The notes: a model not told the origin generated them from the letters alone. Positions 44,801 to 53,523 are shown, counted from the first letter of the stretch. The stretch is DNA of 64,000 bases from Archaeoglobaceae archaeon (GCA_015520485.1 WAPX01000044.1:1-64000), one strand, 5' to 3'. Program-made: numbers and translations.

Positions 44801-45389
44801 CCCCGACAGGTGTTAGGATGTAGATTACGCAAAAAGCGAGGAGGAGTAAAGCACCGTATCTGCTGAAAATAGAGGCAAAAGTAGCAATTCCACCCACTGC
44901 AAGCAGCCTGAAGTCCCTTATCTTTGGAAACTCCAAGTCGCATATCATGAAAATGGAGAGGAGAAACGCTATAAACGCGAGCAGCACATCTGAACACAGG
45001 CCTGTTTTCATCAGACAGGCAAGCACCAGAGCTGAAGCAGTTATTGGTAGCCCGATAAAATCTCTCGACCTAACCACGTTAAACCTCGCAAGCCTTAGAG
45101 CGGAACACAGAACGTAGATGATTGCTGCGCTCACGAACAGTGGATTGAGATTTTTAACGAGAAAAAAAGCTGGCAGCACTCCAAAAGAGACGAGGTCGGA
45201 AAGTGAATCGAGCTCTTCCCCAATCTCGCTGTTGCCCCTGAGTCTCGCAGTCATCCCATCTAGACCGTCGAAAATTGCTGAAAGAAACACGAAGGACAGA
45301 ATTCCGGTGACGATTCCCGCAATCCCAGAAGCGAGATTCATCAGGGAGAATGCATCCGCAAAGCTCAGTTTTCTGAAGATACTGAACAT
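44778..45389 (-). CDS. pssA: CDP-alcohol phosphatidyltransferase, archaetidylserine synthase type
   Basis: The 203-residue membrane enzyme has six to seven hydrophobic helices. The CDP-alcohol phosphotransferase motif DGLDGMTARLRGNSEIGEELDSLSD carries all conserved acidic residues. The archaeal PssA homologue makes archaetidylserine from CDP-archaeol and serine. It follows the decarboxylase gene with a 25-base overlap. The LPAFFLVKN and LRLARFNV segments are typical. Confidence 0.9.
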   Translation of the reverse strand: MFSIFRKLSFADAFSLMNLASGIAGIVTGILSFVFLSAIFDGLDGMTARLRGNSEIGEELDSLSDLVSFGVLPAFFLVKNLNPLFVSAAIIYVLCSALRLARFNVVRSRDFIGLPITASALVLACLMKTGLCSDVLLAFIAFLLSIFMICDLEFPKIRDFRLLAVGGIATFASIFSRYGALLLLAFCVIYILTPVGGVILERF

Positions 45390-45970
45390 TTTTTCACCTT
45401 TCTCGCAACGCTCTCCCCCGCTTTAACCTTCTCCCCTTTTGCTTTAACGATTTCAAACCCGTCCGGCATTTCGAGAATAACTCTTGAGCCAAACCTTATC
45501 ATGCCAATTTTCTGACCCTTCTCAACGAAATCTCCCACTCTCACGTGACATACTACTCTCCTCGCGAGAAATCCGGCAACCTGCGTTATTTTAAATACTC
45601 CGTCCTCGTTTTCAATCCATATTTCGTTTCTTTCAGCTTTTTCAATGCTCTTCTTTCTCATGAAGGCGGGTGGAAAGGATCCGGGTTTGTAGGATATCCT
45701 CACGACTCTACCGCTTACGGGACTTCTGTTTACGTGGCAATCGAAAATATTCATGAATATTTCAAGCCTTTTTTTACTGACGTAATCGATCTTTCCATCA
45801 GCCGGAGAAATCACGCCATCCCCTATTGCTCGAGGCGGGTCTCTGAAAAAAACGGCTGAAATTGTCGCTAAAACGAAAGATAAAGCAAAAGCGTAAACGT
45901 TAATGAAGGAGAAGATCAGACTCGCCAGAAGTTCTGCAATAACTATCTTTCTACAGCTGCTTTCAATCAT
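45365..45970 (-). CDS. asd: Archaetidylserine decarboxylase (PSD family)
   Basis: The 201-residue protein is of the short PSD type. It has FFRDPPRAIGDGVISPADGKIDYVS, IFMNIFDCHVNRSPVSGRV, and the RFGSRVIL cleavage region (Gly-Ser) that generates the pyruvoyl group. An N-terminal hydrophobic pair of helices anchors it. It decarboxylates archaetidylserine to archaetidylethanolamine. Upstream is artA with a 12-base gap, and downstream is pssA, overlapping. Confidence 0.9.
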   Translation of the reverse strand: MIESSCRKIVIAELLASLIFSFINVYAFALSFVLATISAVFFRDPPRAIGDGVISPADGKIDYVSKKRLEIFMNIFDCHVNRSPVSGRVVRISYKPGSFPPAFMRKKSIEKAERNEIWIENEDGVFKITQVAGFLARRVVCHVRVGDFVEKGQKIGMIRFGSRVILEMPDGFEIVKAKGEKVKAGESVARKVKKCSVSSEN

Positions 45971-45982
45971 AACTCCACCTCG

Positions 45983-46762
45983 CTAATTCCTGAGAGTTTT
46001 CAGCATTTCATCCATCAGCGACCATATAAGTTCTTCGAGTTCTGGAAGTATTTTGAATACGGCATAGGCTATCAAAAAGAGAGCAATGGTTGCAAGGATT
46101 TTGGATATGACGTTGTGGGCTATGTAAAAGCTGTTTTCCCCAAACCAGGATTCAGCGTAACTTGCACATACGAACGCGTCTCTGAGTAAATTTAAAAAGT
46201 AAATAACGGGAACCGACACCATAAAAGCCTTAATCCTTCTTTTAACGTCAGCTTTAACGCCGAGAGTTGCTCCGGTGAAAAGGGCAATGCTCTGAATGCC
46301 CGTGCATGCCAGCACAAGCGTTACGTGCTTGCCGTCCAGATATATATTTCTTCCAACTGCGACCATGTTAAAGCCAAACAGCCTGCCAATGAAAGCACTC
46401 TGTTTCGCCACTGCAGAGATCAGGTAATACTTCAGTGGTGTGAACGCGAAAAGAAAGTAAACCGCTATAGCCAGCGTGGAAAATGCAGCGGTATCAACAA
46501 AAACCTGAATTCTGTCTGTCTTTAATACCGCTATCGACATCCAGGTAAAAACGACAAACGCTGCAAACATTATGAACGTGTTATAGTAGTCTTCTATTGC
46601 GAGGAAGTGCGGTACGTTGAAGAGCCAGGCAACACCGAACAGAAACCAGGACAGGAAGCCAGCAAACTTCTTTTTCGAATAAACGAATATCAGCATGAGA
46701 ATTAGAGAAAGACACGCAAGAGCCGTAAATCCGGGATGATAGAATGGCTCTAAGGGCTCCAT
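45983..46762 (-). CDS. artA: Archaeosortase A
   Basis: The 259-residue polytopic membrane protein has the exosortase/archaeosortase catalytic triad: Cys 153 in LACTGIQSIALF, Arg 194 in NLLRDAF, and His 216 in IAHNVISK. About seven transmembrane helices are seen. ArtA cleaves PGF-CTERM-type tails of exported proteins and joins the new C-terminus to a membrane lipid. In haloarchaea the lipids made by PssA and PssD are needed for this step, so its linkage with asd and pssA here fits. No PGF-CTERM substrate is obvious in this window. Confidence 0.92.
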   Translation of the reverse strand: MEPLEPFYHPGFTALACLSLILMLIFVYSKKKFAGFLSWFLFGVAWLFNVPHFLAIEDYYNTFIMFAAFVVFTWMSIAVLKTDRIQVFVDTAAFSTLAIAVYFLFAFTPLKYYLISAVAKQSAFIGRLFGFNMVAVGRNIYLDGKHVTLVLACTGIQSIALFTGATLGVKADVKRRIKAFMVSVPVIYFLNLLRDAFVCASYAESWFGENSFYIAHNVISKILATIALFLIAYAVFKILPELEELIWSLMDEMLKTLRN

Positions 46763-46910
46763 GTTTCGTCAAGCGATTATTTTGCTTTAAATTTTTTCTG
46801 CTCAGCCAGATTTTCCGTACGTTTGCCGAAACAACCTGCAGAATCTACAAAAAGACAGTAAAACACAGAAGCGACAAAACAATATAATACCACTTCGCAT
46901 TTCACTATCC

Positions 46911-47873
46911 ATGCTCGCCGAGGAGAAGCTCAAAATAATTTCCAGAAACGCCGTGGAGATAGTGACTGAAGAGGAGCTGAAAAACCTTATCGAGAGCAAG
47001 GAAAGGCCGAGAGCTTACGTTGGATACGAGCCAAGCGGAGAAATTCATCTCGGGCACATGATGACAGTAAACAAACTCATAGATCTGCAGAGTACCGGTT
47101 TCGAAATAGTAATTTTGCTGGCTGACGTTCACGCTTACCTGAACGAGAAGGGAGATTTTGAAGAAATAAGAGAAATAGCGGAGTACAACAAAAAAGCTTT
47201 CATAGCTCTTGGACTGGATGAAAGTAAAGCTAGATTTGTTCTTGGAAGCAGTTACCAGCTTGAAAAGGATTATACGCTCGACGTTTTAAGAATGGCGAGG
47301 ATAACAACGCTGAACAGAGCGAGGAGGAGCATGGATGAAGTCAGCAGGAGAAAGGAAGACCCCGTCGTTTCCCAGATGATTTATCCACTCATGCAGGCTC
47401 TCGATATAGCCCATCTCGGCGTGGATCTTGCTGTTGGAGGTATAGACCAGAGGAAAATACACATGCTCGCAAGGGAAAACCTGCCAAAGCTTGGCTATCC
47501 GTCGCCAGTGTGCCTCCACACACCCATACTGCTCGGCCTCGACGGACAGAAAATGAGCTCTTCGAAGGGAAACTACATATCCGTTAAAGATAGCAAGGAG
47601 GAGGTTTTCAGAAAGCTGAAAAAAGCTTACTGTCCTGCCAGACAGGTCGAAAACAACCCGGTTATAGAAGTTATGAAGTACCATGTTTTTCCGAGATTTG
47701 AGAGGGTTGTTGTTGAAAGAGATGAAAAATTTGGAGGAGATGTCGAATACCTGAGCTTTGAAGAGCTCGCAAAAGACTTCGAATCCGGTAAACTTCATCC
47801 AGCCGATTTGAAAGCGGCAGCTGCGAAGTATTTAAATAAACTCCTAGAAAACACAAGAAAAAGGTTAAAGTAG
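46911..47873 (+). CDS. tyrS: Tyrosyl-tRNA synthetase
   Basis: The 320-residue class I synthetase of archaeal type has [17 protein letters not shown] (HIGH-type), [32 protein letters not shown], and the KMSSS motif in [13 protein letters not shown]. It charges tRNA-Tyr. The gene has a CAATATAATACC promoter element about 25 bases before the ATG, and aIF1A follows 12 bases later. No aromatic leader frame is seen in front of it. Confidence 0.95.
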   Translation: MLAEEKLKIISRNAVEIVTEEELKNLIESKERPRAYVGYEPSGEIHLGHMMTVNKLIDLQSTGFEIVILLADVHAYLNEKGDFEEIREIAEYNKKAFIALGLDESKARFVLGSSYQLEKDYTLDVLRMARITTLNRARRSMDEVSRRKEDPVVSQMIYPLMQALDIAHLGVDLAVGGIDQRKIHMLARENLPKLGYPSPVCLHTPILLGLDGQKMSSSKGNYISVKDSKEEVFRKLKKAYCPARQVENNPVIEVMKYHVFPRFERVVVERDEKFGGDVEYLSFEELAKDFESGKLHPADLKAAAAKYLNKLLENTRKRLK

Positions 47874-47884
47874 GGGGTGATTGC

Positions 47885-48172
47885 TTGACAGAGGAGGTAA
47901 TCAGGGTAAGGTTACCAAAAAAAGAGAAAAACGAGATGTTCGGAATAGTTGAATCAATGATGGGTGCCGGGCACATAATGGTTAGATGTGAGGATGGAAA
48001 GGAGAGACTCGCGAGAATTCCCGGAAAGATGAGAAAAAGGATATGGATAAGGGAAGGAGATGTTGTTATAGTCGTTCCCTGGTCGTTTCAGGATGACAGA
48101 GCAGATGTCGTCTGGAGGTATACGAATCCCCAGGTGGAATGGCTTGAAAGAAAGGGTTACCTGAAGTTTTGA
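47885..48172 (+). CDS. eif1a: Translation initiation factor aIF1A
   Basis: The 95-residue OB-fold protein begins [19 protein letters not shown] and has [40 protein letters not shown], the standard eIF1A sequence. It assists start-codon selection on the 30S subunit. The start is TTG at 47885 with GGGGTGA five bases before it. It is co-transcribed with tyrS. Confidence 0.95.
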   Translation: MTEEVIRVRLPKKEKNEMFGIVESMMGAGHIMVRCEDGKERLARIPGKMRKRIWIREGDVVIVVPWSFQDDRADVVWRYTNPQVEWLERKGYLKF

Positions 48173-48325
48173 TAAAAAGATAAAAATAACAATAAAAATA
48201 AGTAAATTCGTGTTCGGGTTAATGCTTGAGGTAATGTTTGACCTGAACATTAATTTGAATAATTTTGACTATTAAAGATTAATTTGATAAAAAACTGACA
48301 AATACTTAAGCGTATTTATGGGAAA

Positions 48326-49180
48326 TTAAGTTCTCAGCATGACCACGAGTTTTTTCAGGAGTTTCAGGGATTTCGGGTCTCTGAAAAACGGATCAGCCAG
48401 CACGAATCCGTCAAATCTCGTCAGCAGCCTTATTTTCTCCGCAATTTCTTCTACGCTACCGCTCACGGTGAAGTTGTCGAGCAAAATTCTTTCGTACCTT
48501 TCAACCACTTCGTTTTTCTCCAGTTTCGATTCCGCAATCATCTTCTTAACGTCAAGTGACGTGACATCTCTGTACAGCTCACCAAAACCGAAATTCTCCG
48601 CAAAACTCCTGTTGCTTCCGGCAACGAGCAGAGCAGCTATCAGTAACTCGTCCTTCATTTTGCTCGGCAAAACAAGAGACGGGCCTATGGGCAGTATTTC
48701 CTCCCATTCGAGGTTCTGAGCTATCCACTCTACGAACTCCGCTTTAACGTAATTTGGCATGATTCTCGGTGCGATTTTTAAAGTTTCAAACGCTTCAAAG
48801 GCTTTTTTTGCCATTATTCTGCCGGAGCAGCCAACGTAAATTTTTTTCACATCACGCATTTCAAAATGCGATAACCGGGAAAGACCGGATAGACAGCGCA
48901 AAGTGGAATTCAAAGAAGCCAATCCCTTTCCTCCGGGTATCAGACATACATCGTATTTTTTTGCCAGTTTTTCAATGCTTCTTGCGGGTCTGACTATAAG
49001 CCCAGTTTCAAGCGACGTGTACTCCTCGACAACACCAGCAACCTCCTCTGGTTTGCGGAACAGCTCCAGTTCTCCAGCCCAGACTTTTTTCACGCCAGCC
49101 TTCTCCACTGCCTGTGCAAGTTCCGCTATGTCCTCCTCCCCGAACCTGTCACTCCAGTTAACGTTTACCTCAATCCTCAT
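48326..49180 (-). CDS. Luciferase-like (LLM) F420/flavin-dependent oxidoreductase
   Basis: The 284-residue TIM-barrel protein has the general pattern of the LLM/Mer family. A short N-terminal strand and AGVKKVWAGELELF come first, and SLETGLIVRPARS takes the place of the usual VTNPYTRHP. The C-terminal NFTVSGSVEEIAEKIRLL with DGFVLADPFFRDP is characteristic. It is shorter and more divergent than methylene-tetrahydromethanopterin reductase, so its substrate is unknown. It overlaps the Cys-rich regulator gene by one base, indicating coupling. Confidence 0.7.
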   Translation of the reverse strand: MRIEVNVNWSDRFGEEDIAELAQAVEKAGVKKVWAGELELFRKPEEVAGVVEEYTSLETGLIVRPARSIEKLAKKYDVCLIPGGKGLASLNSTLRCLSGLSRLSHFEMRDVKKIYVGCSGRIMAKKAFEAFETLKIAPRIMPNYVKAEFVEWIAQNLEWEEILPIGPSLVLPSKMKDELLIAALLVAGSNRSFAENFGFGELYRDVTSLDVKKMIAESKLEKNEVVERYERILLDNFTVSGSVEEIAEKIRLLTRFDGFVLADPFFRDPKSLKLLKKLVVMLRT

Positions 49181-49767
49181 TACCAGTCAAGCAGCTTCTT
49201 CACACCTTTACCGGACAGCCTGCCCATTATTCCCTTTTCCTCTTCTATGTCCAGAGAACTCTTTTTGGGAGAGCTCCTTTTACCTTTAATTTCGTCCAGT
49301 TCATCAACGTCTTTTTCTATGTCCCTGAAAACCCCGGGTCTGTATCCGAGCCTGTCTCCGTACATCTGAACAACGAGCTTGGCAGCGAGTCTTGCCAGAT
49401 CGTACGTTTTGTCGACGAAGTCCTTTTCCACCTCCTTTACCTTGTCAGTTCTCCTGTCAACGAAGTACGGGCAGAACAGACACTTATAAGGAACTATTGG
49501 TTCCGGTTCCCTGTCCTCGAACAGGTCACCGAACACCTCTCTCGCACAGTGCCTTCCATCGCTGTACTTGCAGTACTTTATCCTTTCAGCGGCGCACTGG
49601 TTGGCAATTCTCAGAAACTCTGAAATTTTCCCCGACTCCTGCTTTCTCCTGAGGAAGTACCAGTCCAGAAGAGACAATATAAACTCCGAAGGCGTCACTC
49701 CTGACCTCTCACACTTTTCGAGCAGAGCCTGTTCGATGTCCGGTGGGATGTCGATGCTTACTCTCAC
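49180..49767 (-). CDS. Ribbon-helix-helix protein with a Cys cluster
   Basis: The 195-residue protein starts with a ribbon-helix-helix unit (RVSIDIPPDIEQALLEKCERSGVTPSEFILSLLDWYF, 2-38). A Cys-rich segment follows, with Cys at 58, 66, 74, 96 and 99 (two C-x7-C steps, then CLFC). The rest is helical and charged, ending GRLSGKGVKKLLDW. The Cys spacing suits an Fe-S cluster or zinc, so a redox- or metal-responsive DNA-binding protein is a reasonable inference. A TTTAATACTTTGG element lies upstream on the other strand. It is in an operon with the LLM oxidoreductase. Confidence 0.7.
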   Translation of the reverse strand: MRVSIDIPPDIEQALLEKCERSGVTPSEFILSLLDWYFLRRKQESGKISEFLRIANQCAAERIKYCKYSDGRHCAREVFGDLFEDREPEPIVPYKCLFCPYFVDRRTDKVKEVEKDFVDKTYDLARLAAKLVVQMYGDRLGYRPGVFRDIEKDVDELDEIKGKRSSPKKSSLDIEEEKGIMGRLSGKGVKKLLDW

Positions 49768-49908
49768 GGGTATTAGTTTAACTTAACCAAATTTAATACT
49801 TTGGGCTTAATGTTCACGAATTCGATGTTGGAGGTGTTGACAGGTACGGTCTTGACGCTCTAACTGGAAATAAAATGAGCAAAAAAGATTTATTGTTTTA
49901 ACGTCCGA
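49768..49908. other. Intergenic DNA with a short gene fragment
   Basis: A plus-strand frame without a start (about 49801-49900) encodes HEFDVGGVDRYGLDALTG and stops at TTTTAA. It has no recognisable family and is probably a fragment left by rearrangement near the IS remnant. Confidence 0.3.
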
Positions 49909-50022
49909 ATGGAATTTATGGCTTTAAAACTTGAAACGTGCAGAATGATTAACTTTAAAGGCTTTAGAGATGCAGGAGATATAAATTCGTTTAAGATTAT
50001 AAGTGAGAGACTGTCAAGATAA
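49909..50022 (+). pseudogene. N-terminal fragment resembling an AAA/SMC-type ATPase
   Basis: The 37-codon frame encodes KLETCRMINFKGFRDAGDI, which looks like the first beta strand and loop (NFKGF-D) that open many AAA/SMC-like ATPases just before the P-loop. The frame ends after ISERLSR and no P-loop follows. The IS remnant begins five bases further on, so the element may have truncated it. Identification rests on a short motif only. Confidence 0.3.
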
Positions 50023-50026
50023 ACGC

Positions 50027-50175
50027 CCCCAGTAACTATAGAATGCTAAAAAACTCTCTAACCAGCTCTGCACTCAAAAGAATTTTAAGGAAATCTGTTC
50101 CAGAACCTCTTCGTCCCTTAAACCTCGAAAAGAAACTTTCTACAGCATTCACCAAAGGTTTCGTGCCTGTATTTT
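50027..50175 (-). mobile_element. Decayed IS6-like transposase fragment (copy 2)
   Basis: On the minus strand this segment encodes, in broken frames, KYRHETFGE, KFLFEV, a stop, then KRFWNRFP and SFECRAG, the C-terminal third of the same transposase as at 30718-31250. Reverse-complemented, the two sequences align through TGTAGAAAGTTTCTTTTCGAGG and the AAGAGGTTCTGGAA and GAGTGCAGAGCTGGTTAGAGAG blocks. Copy 2 keeps the ACGAAACCTTTGGTGAATGC stretch that copy 1 lost. Confidence 0.78.
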
Positions 50176-50421
50176 AATCAATGTCGAAATTAGTTCGTAA
50201 ACCGCCCAGTATTAAATAAATTCAAAATTGTAGCCCGGACGCTCACAGTGTGGATTCTGAAACCGTCAGTCCGTCAGTGTATCAAGCACAGCTGCGTTAC
50301 AGTATTATCTAATTTTTATCCGTAAAAAGTACACCTGTGTCAGGTAAACGCCTTCAGTACAAGTCAAATGAGTTCATTAATGAAACGACTAAATTTAAAT
50401 AATTTCAAAAAAGACAGGTTC
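50176..50421. promoter_or_regulatory. Intergenic region with the serpin promoter
   Basis: No gene is seen between the IS fragment and the serpin. A TATA element (CTAAATTTAAATAATTT, 50390-50406) lies about 25 bases ahead of the paired ATGs at 50422 and 50425, implying leaderless transcription. ACACTGTGAGCG-type sequences near 50240 could be the old IS boundary, but no inverted repeat was established. Confidence 0.5.
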
Positions 50422-51600
50422 ATGATGAAGCTCAGAATACTTGCAATTCTCGTTATCTGTGCGTGCGTGTGCGGGTGTGTCAGCAATTCAAAGCCAAACC
50501 TAGCGGTCAGCACGAACAGCACCGGCAACAACGTCAGTACATTTTACCTCGGAATTAACTCCTTCTCCTTTAAACTGCTGGATTCCTTGGACAGCGGGAA
50601 AAACCAGTTTGTATCTCCACTGAGCATCGAATTCGCTCTGGCTCCAGTGGCGGAAGGTGCCTGTGGAACTGCGAGGTCAGAAATGCTGAACGCACTCTGT
50701 CTGCCTTCAAACGATACTCTGAGGAGAGACAGCTTTAGAGAGCTGTACGTGGAGCTTAACGAGAGTGGAAACCTGAGCTTGGCAAACGCTCTCTGGTTGC
50801 AGAGGGGTTATCCCGTCAAGGAGAGTTACATCTCTGTGGTTAAAAAGTACTACTTCGCGGAGGTACATAGCGTAAATTTCGAAAATGCTGAAACTGTGAA
50901 AATCATAAACGAGTGGGTTGGAGAAAAGACCCGTGGCAAAATAAACAGTATCGTTGACAGAATAGACCCGTTGACGAAACTCGCATTGACCAGCGCTGTT
51001 TACTTCAGCGGAAAATGGCTGCACGGATTTAAAAAAGCTGGTTTAATGAAGTTTTATTCCATAAACGGCACCGAGAAAGTCAGGTTTATGGTCAGTTCAT
51101 CTTACTACCCCTGCGCTAACGTCAGCGGAGTTGAGGCTGTGGAAATACCCTATTCCGGCGAAAACTTCTCCATGATAATAGTTCCAGCGAAAAACCTCAG
51201 CTTGAAAACGTTCCGTGATTTGGTGAAAAACATGAAAATAAAACCCATAAGAATTTACATGCCCGAATTCAGGCTTGAGAAGAGTTACGACCTCAAAAGT
51301 TCGTTAAATAAACTGGGAATTCGGATTGCCTTTACACCATCAGCAAATTTCTCCGGAATTTCAAACAAAAAGCTGTACATCGGTTGTGTGCTGCACAAAA
51401 CGTATCTGAAGGTTGATGTGAACGGCACGGTCGCATCTGCAGCCACGTACACAGGCGTGGTTGCAACTGCCGTGAGGAATTACAGAACTGTAAAAATTGA
51501 CAGACCCTTCTACTTCTTCATAGTTGAGAAAACGGGTGAGAAAAATGGAAGACTGATTCTGTTTGCCGGTAGAATCGTAAATATTGGCGATTCCAGCTGA
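50422..51600 (+). CDS. Serpin, predicted extracellular lipoprotein
   Basis: The product has about 392 residues. A signal peptide ends in a lipobox (VCGC), followed by an Asn/Ser/Thr linker. The serpin fold is clear: FVSPLSIEFALAPVAEGACGTARSEM, LANALWLQRGYPVKESY, INEWVGEKTRGKINSIV, LTSAVYFSGKW and VEIPYSGENFSMIIVPAK. The hinge and reactive loop VDVNGTVASAATYTGVVATA are followed by DRPFYFFIVEK. The hinge has small residues like inhibitory serpins. By counting from GT (P15-P14), the bond cut would lie near Val-Ala-Thr-Ala. It probably protects the cell surface from proteases. Start ATG 50422 is set by promoter spacing. Confidence 0.9.
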   Translation: MMKLRILAILVICACVCGCVSNSKPNLAVSTNSTGNNVSTFYLGINSFSFKLLDSLDSGKNQFVSPLSIEFALAPVAEGACGTARSEMLNALCLPSNDTLRRDSFRELYVELNESGNLSLANALWLQRGYPVKESYISVVKKYYFAEVHSVNFENAETVKIINEWVGEKTRGKINSIVDRIDPLTKLALTSAVYFSGKWLHGFKKAGLMKFYSINGTEKVRFMVSSSYYPCANVSGVEAVEIPYSGENFSMIIVPAKNLSLKTFRDLVKNMKIKPIRIYMPEFRLEKSYDLKSSLNKLGIRIAFTPSANFSGISNKKLYIGCVLHKTYLKVDVNGTVASAATYTGVVATAVRNYRTVKIDRPFYFFIVEKTGEKNGRLILFAGRIVNIGDSS

Positions 51601-51649
51601 TTTGAGAGTGGGAAAAGAGTTTATAAGCCGAGAACTGAACCCGTTACTT

Positions 51650-52126
51650 ATGGTGAGAGTCATCGCCACCGGAACTTTCGACATAATTCATCCGGGACAC
51701 ATAACGTTCCTTAGAGAAGCAAAAAAACTTGGAGACGAGCTGATAGTGATAGTTGCAAGGGAGAAAAACGTCAGACACAAACCAAAACCGATAATACCTG
51801 AAGAACAGCGCAGAAGAGTTGTTGAGGGTATAAAGTACGTGGACAGAGCGATACTTGGAGACGAAAAAGACATGTTCAGGCCAATCATGGAGCTAAAGCC
51901 CGACATCATAGCTCTTGGTTACGATCAGCACTTCAACGAGGAATGGCTGCAGAAAGAGCTCGAGAAGAGAGGGATAAAAGCAAAAGTCGTCAGAATAAAC
52001 GTTAAAGAGGAGTGTGAATTTTGCTCTTCCAAGAAGATAATAAAGAGGGTTGCGGAACTTGCGAAGAAGAGGGTTGAGGAATTCGAAAAAGAAAAAGCTA
52101 AAGAGGCGAAAGCTCTGCCTGCCTGA
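51650..52126 (+). CDS. ribL: FAD synthase, archaeal RibL type
   Basis: The 158-residue cytidylyltransferase-like protein has RVIATGTFDIIHPGHITFLREAKKLGD with the HxGH nucleotide motif at about residues 14-17, then VARE. KPIIPEEQRRRVVEGIKYVD and the PDIIALGYDQ block follow, with a C-terminal basic coiled tail. CEFCSSKK gives the two conserved Cys found in Methanocaldococcus RibL. It adenylates FMN to FAD, using air-sensitive Cys residues. A TTTATAAG box at 51618 places the start at ATG 51650 rather than further upstream inside the serpin. Confidence 0.9.
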   Translation: MVRVIATGTFDIIHPGHITFLREAKKLGDELIVIVAREKNVRHKPKPIIPEEQRRRVVEGIKYVDRAILGDEKDMFRPIMELKPDIIALGYDQHFNEEWLQKELEKRGIKAKVVRINVKEECEFCSSKKIIKRVAELAKKRVEEFEKEKAKEAKALPA

Positions 52127-52142
52127 CGCTGGAGGTGTTTGC

Positions 52143-53276
52143 GTGGAGTTAGAAGACATGCTGATGATTCCCGGCCCCGTTCAGCTTCACGGGAGGATAA
52201 TCAGAGCGATGGCCAGACAGATGATAGGGCACAGAGGTAAAAAGTTCAGTGAAATAATGGCTTTTTGCGTCGAAGGGCTCAAAGAGATTTTCGGGACTGA
52301 AGGTGAAGTTTACCTGATTTCAGGCTCTGGAACTGCGGGACTCGAGGCGGCAATCGCATCTTTTTCAGGAGTTAAGAGGATAACCTGTGTTGACAACGGT
52401 AAGTTCGGGGACAGGCTCGGAAGGATTGCCTCTCGCTACACGGAAACGGACGTCGTCAGGTTTGAGTGGGGAATGCCGGTGGAAATTGAAGAAGTTGAAA
52501 AGAGCCTTGCGGAAGGTAGCGAGGCTTTAGCTTTCGTTCACAACGAAACTTCAACCGCAATGCTGAACCCGGCAAAAGAGTTAGCCAAGCTTGCGAAGGA
52601 GTACGACTGCATGGTCATAATGGATGCCATAACAAGTGCTGGTGGAGATTACGTGAAAATGGACGAATGGGGCGTGGACGTGGCGATAGTTGGCTCGCAG
52701 AAATGTCTCGGCATACCACCGGGGCTGGCCGCAGTTGCTGTTTCAAACGAGGACGTATGGGAGCACTACAACGATAAGTGTCCGTTCTATCTCGACCTCT
52801 CTGCCTACAGAAAGAAGGCGAAGGACAATCAGACGCCCTATACGCCTGCAGTTTCGCTGTTCTTCGCTCTTGAAGAGGCTGTAAAGATGATCAGGGAAGA
52901 AGGCCTCGAAAACAGAATAAACAGGCACAGAACACTTGCCAAAGCCGTTAGAGAGTGGGCTAAAGAGGCAGAACTCGAGCTATTTCCCAAACCGAACGAG
53001 ATAAGCGATTACTCAAACACGGTTACCGCCATCAAGCTGCCCGATGGAGTAACTGATAAAGACCTGAGGGGAACTCTGCTCAAAGAGTACGGAATAACCG
53101 TCTCAGGAGGGCAGGAGCGCCTCAAAGGAAAAATATTCAGAATAGGCAACATGGGCAACGTCGGAAAGAGGGAGATAATCGCAACTCTCGCCGCAATAGA
53201 GGACGTTCTGGGCAGGTTCAACGCCTGCAAACACGGTCTGCCTGCCGCCTTCGAGGTTTTGAGGGATCTATTGTAA
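52143..53276 (+). CDS. Class V aminotransferase (serine/alanine-glyoxylate aminotransferase type)
   Basis: The 377-residue PLP enzyme begins LMIPGPVQLHGRIIRAM. It has LISGSGTAGLEAAIAS, CVDNGKFGDRL, HNETSTAMLNPA and MDAITSAGGDYVKMDEWG. The PLP lysine is in VGSQKCLGIPPGLA, and the C-terminal Arg region is YGITVSGGQERLKGKIFRIGNMG. Related archaeal enzymes act on alanine, serine or aspartate with glyoxylate or 2-oxo acids; the exact pair is unknown. GTG 52143 has GGAGGTG ahead. The same frame is open 93 bases further upstream inside ribL, but that is not used. Confidence 0.9.
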   Translation: MELEDMLMIPGPVQLHGRIIRAMARQMIGHRGKKFSEIMAFCVEGLKEIFGTEGEVYLISGSGTAGLEAAIASFSGVKRITCVDNGKFGDRLGRIASRYTETDVVRFEWGMPVEIEEVEKSLAEGSEALAFVHNETSTAMLNPAKELAKLAKEYDCMVIMDAITSAGGDYVKMDEWGVDVAIVGSQKCLGIPPGLAAVAVSNEDVWEHYNDKCPFYLDLSAYRKKAKDNQTPYTPAVSLFFALEEAVKMIREEGLENRINRHRTLAKAVREWAKEAELELFPKPNEISDYSNTVTAIKLPDGVTDKDLRGTLLKEYGITVSGGQERLKGKIFRIGNMGNVGKREIIATLAAIEDVLGRFNACKHGLPAAFEVLRDLL

Positions 53277-53381
53277 CGCTGAATTTTTTTACATTTTAAA
53301 TGCTGATTGATAACCGAACAAAAAAGCCGGTAAAGGAGAGAACCGCAACCTTCATAAATCTGCTCATCCACGCTTTCTGCA

Positions 53382-53454
53382 GGGCTCGTGGTCTAGTGGT
53401 TATGACGCCGCCCTTACGAGGCGGTGATCCCCGGTTCGAATCCGGGCGAGCCCA
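53382..53454 (+). tRNA. tRNA-Val (TAC anticodon)
   Basis: Acceptor GGGCTCG pairs with CGAGCCC. The D arm is GTCTAGTGGTTATGAC, anticodon stem CCGCC/GGCGG closes CTTACGA (anticodon TAC, codon GUA), the T arm is CCCGGTTCGAATCCGGG, and the discriminator is A. No intron or CCA is encoded. Its own promoter is suggested by CTTCATAAATCTGC about 30 bases upstream. Confidence 0.96.
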
Positions 53455-53523
53455 TACTGTTTTAATACTTCAAAAAGTGAAAAAATCAAAACTTTGAATT
53501 ATTTTGAGTCTAATCAGTATCAC

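Noticed and set aside
46763-46910. A leader peptide before tyrS
   Set aside because: No short frame enriched in Tyr or other aromatic codons is present. The spacer holds only a TATA-like element.
48212-48248. Imperfect inverted repeat GTTCGGGT ... ACCTGAAC between aIF1A and the LLM gene
   Set aside because: It is a short stem with a mismatch and a long loop, without a U-run. It lies between convergent genes and is not convincing as a terminator or operator.
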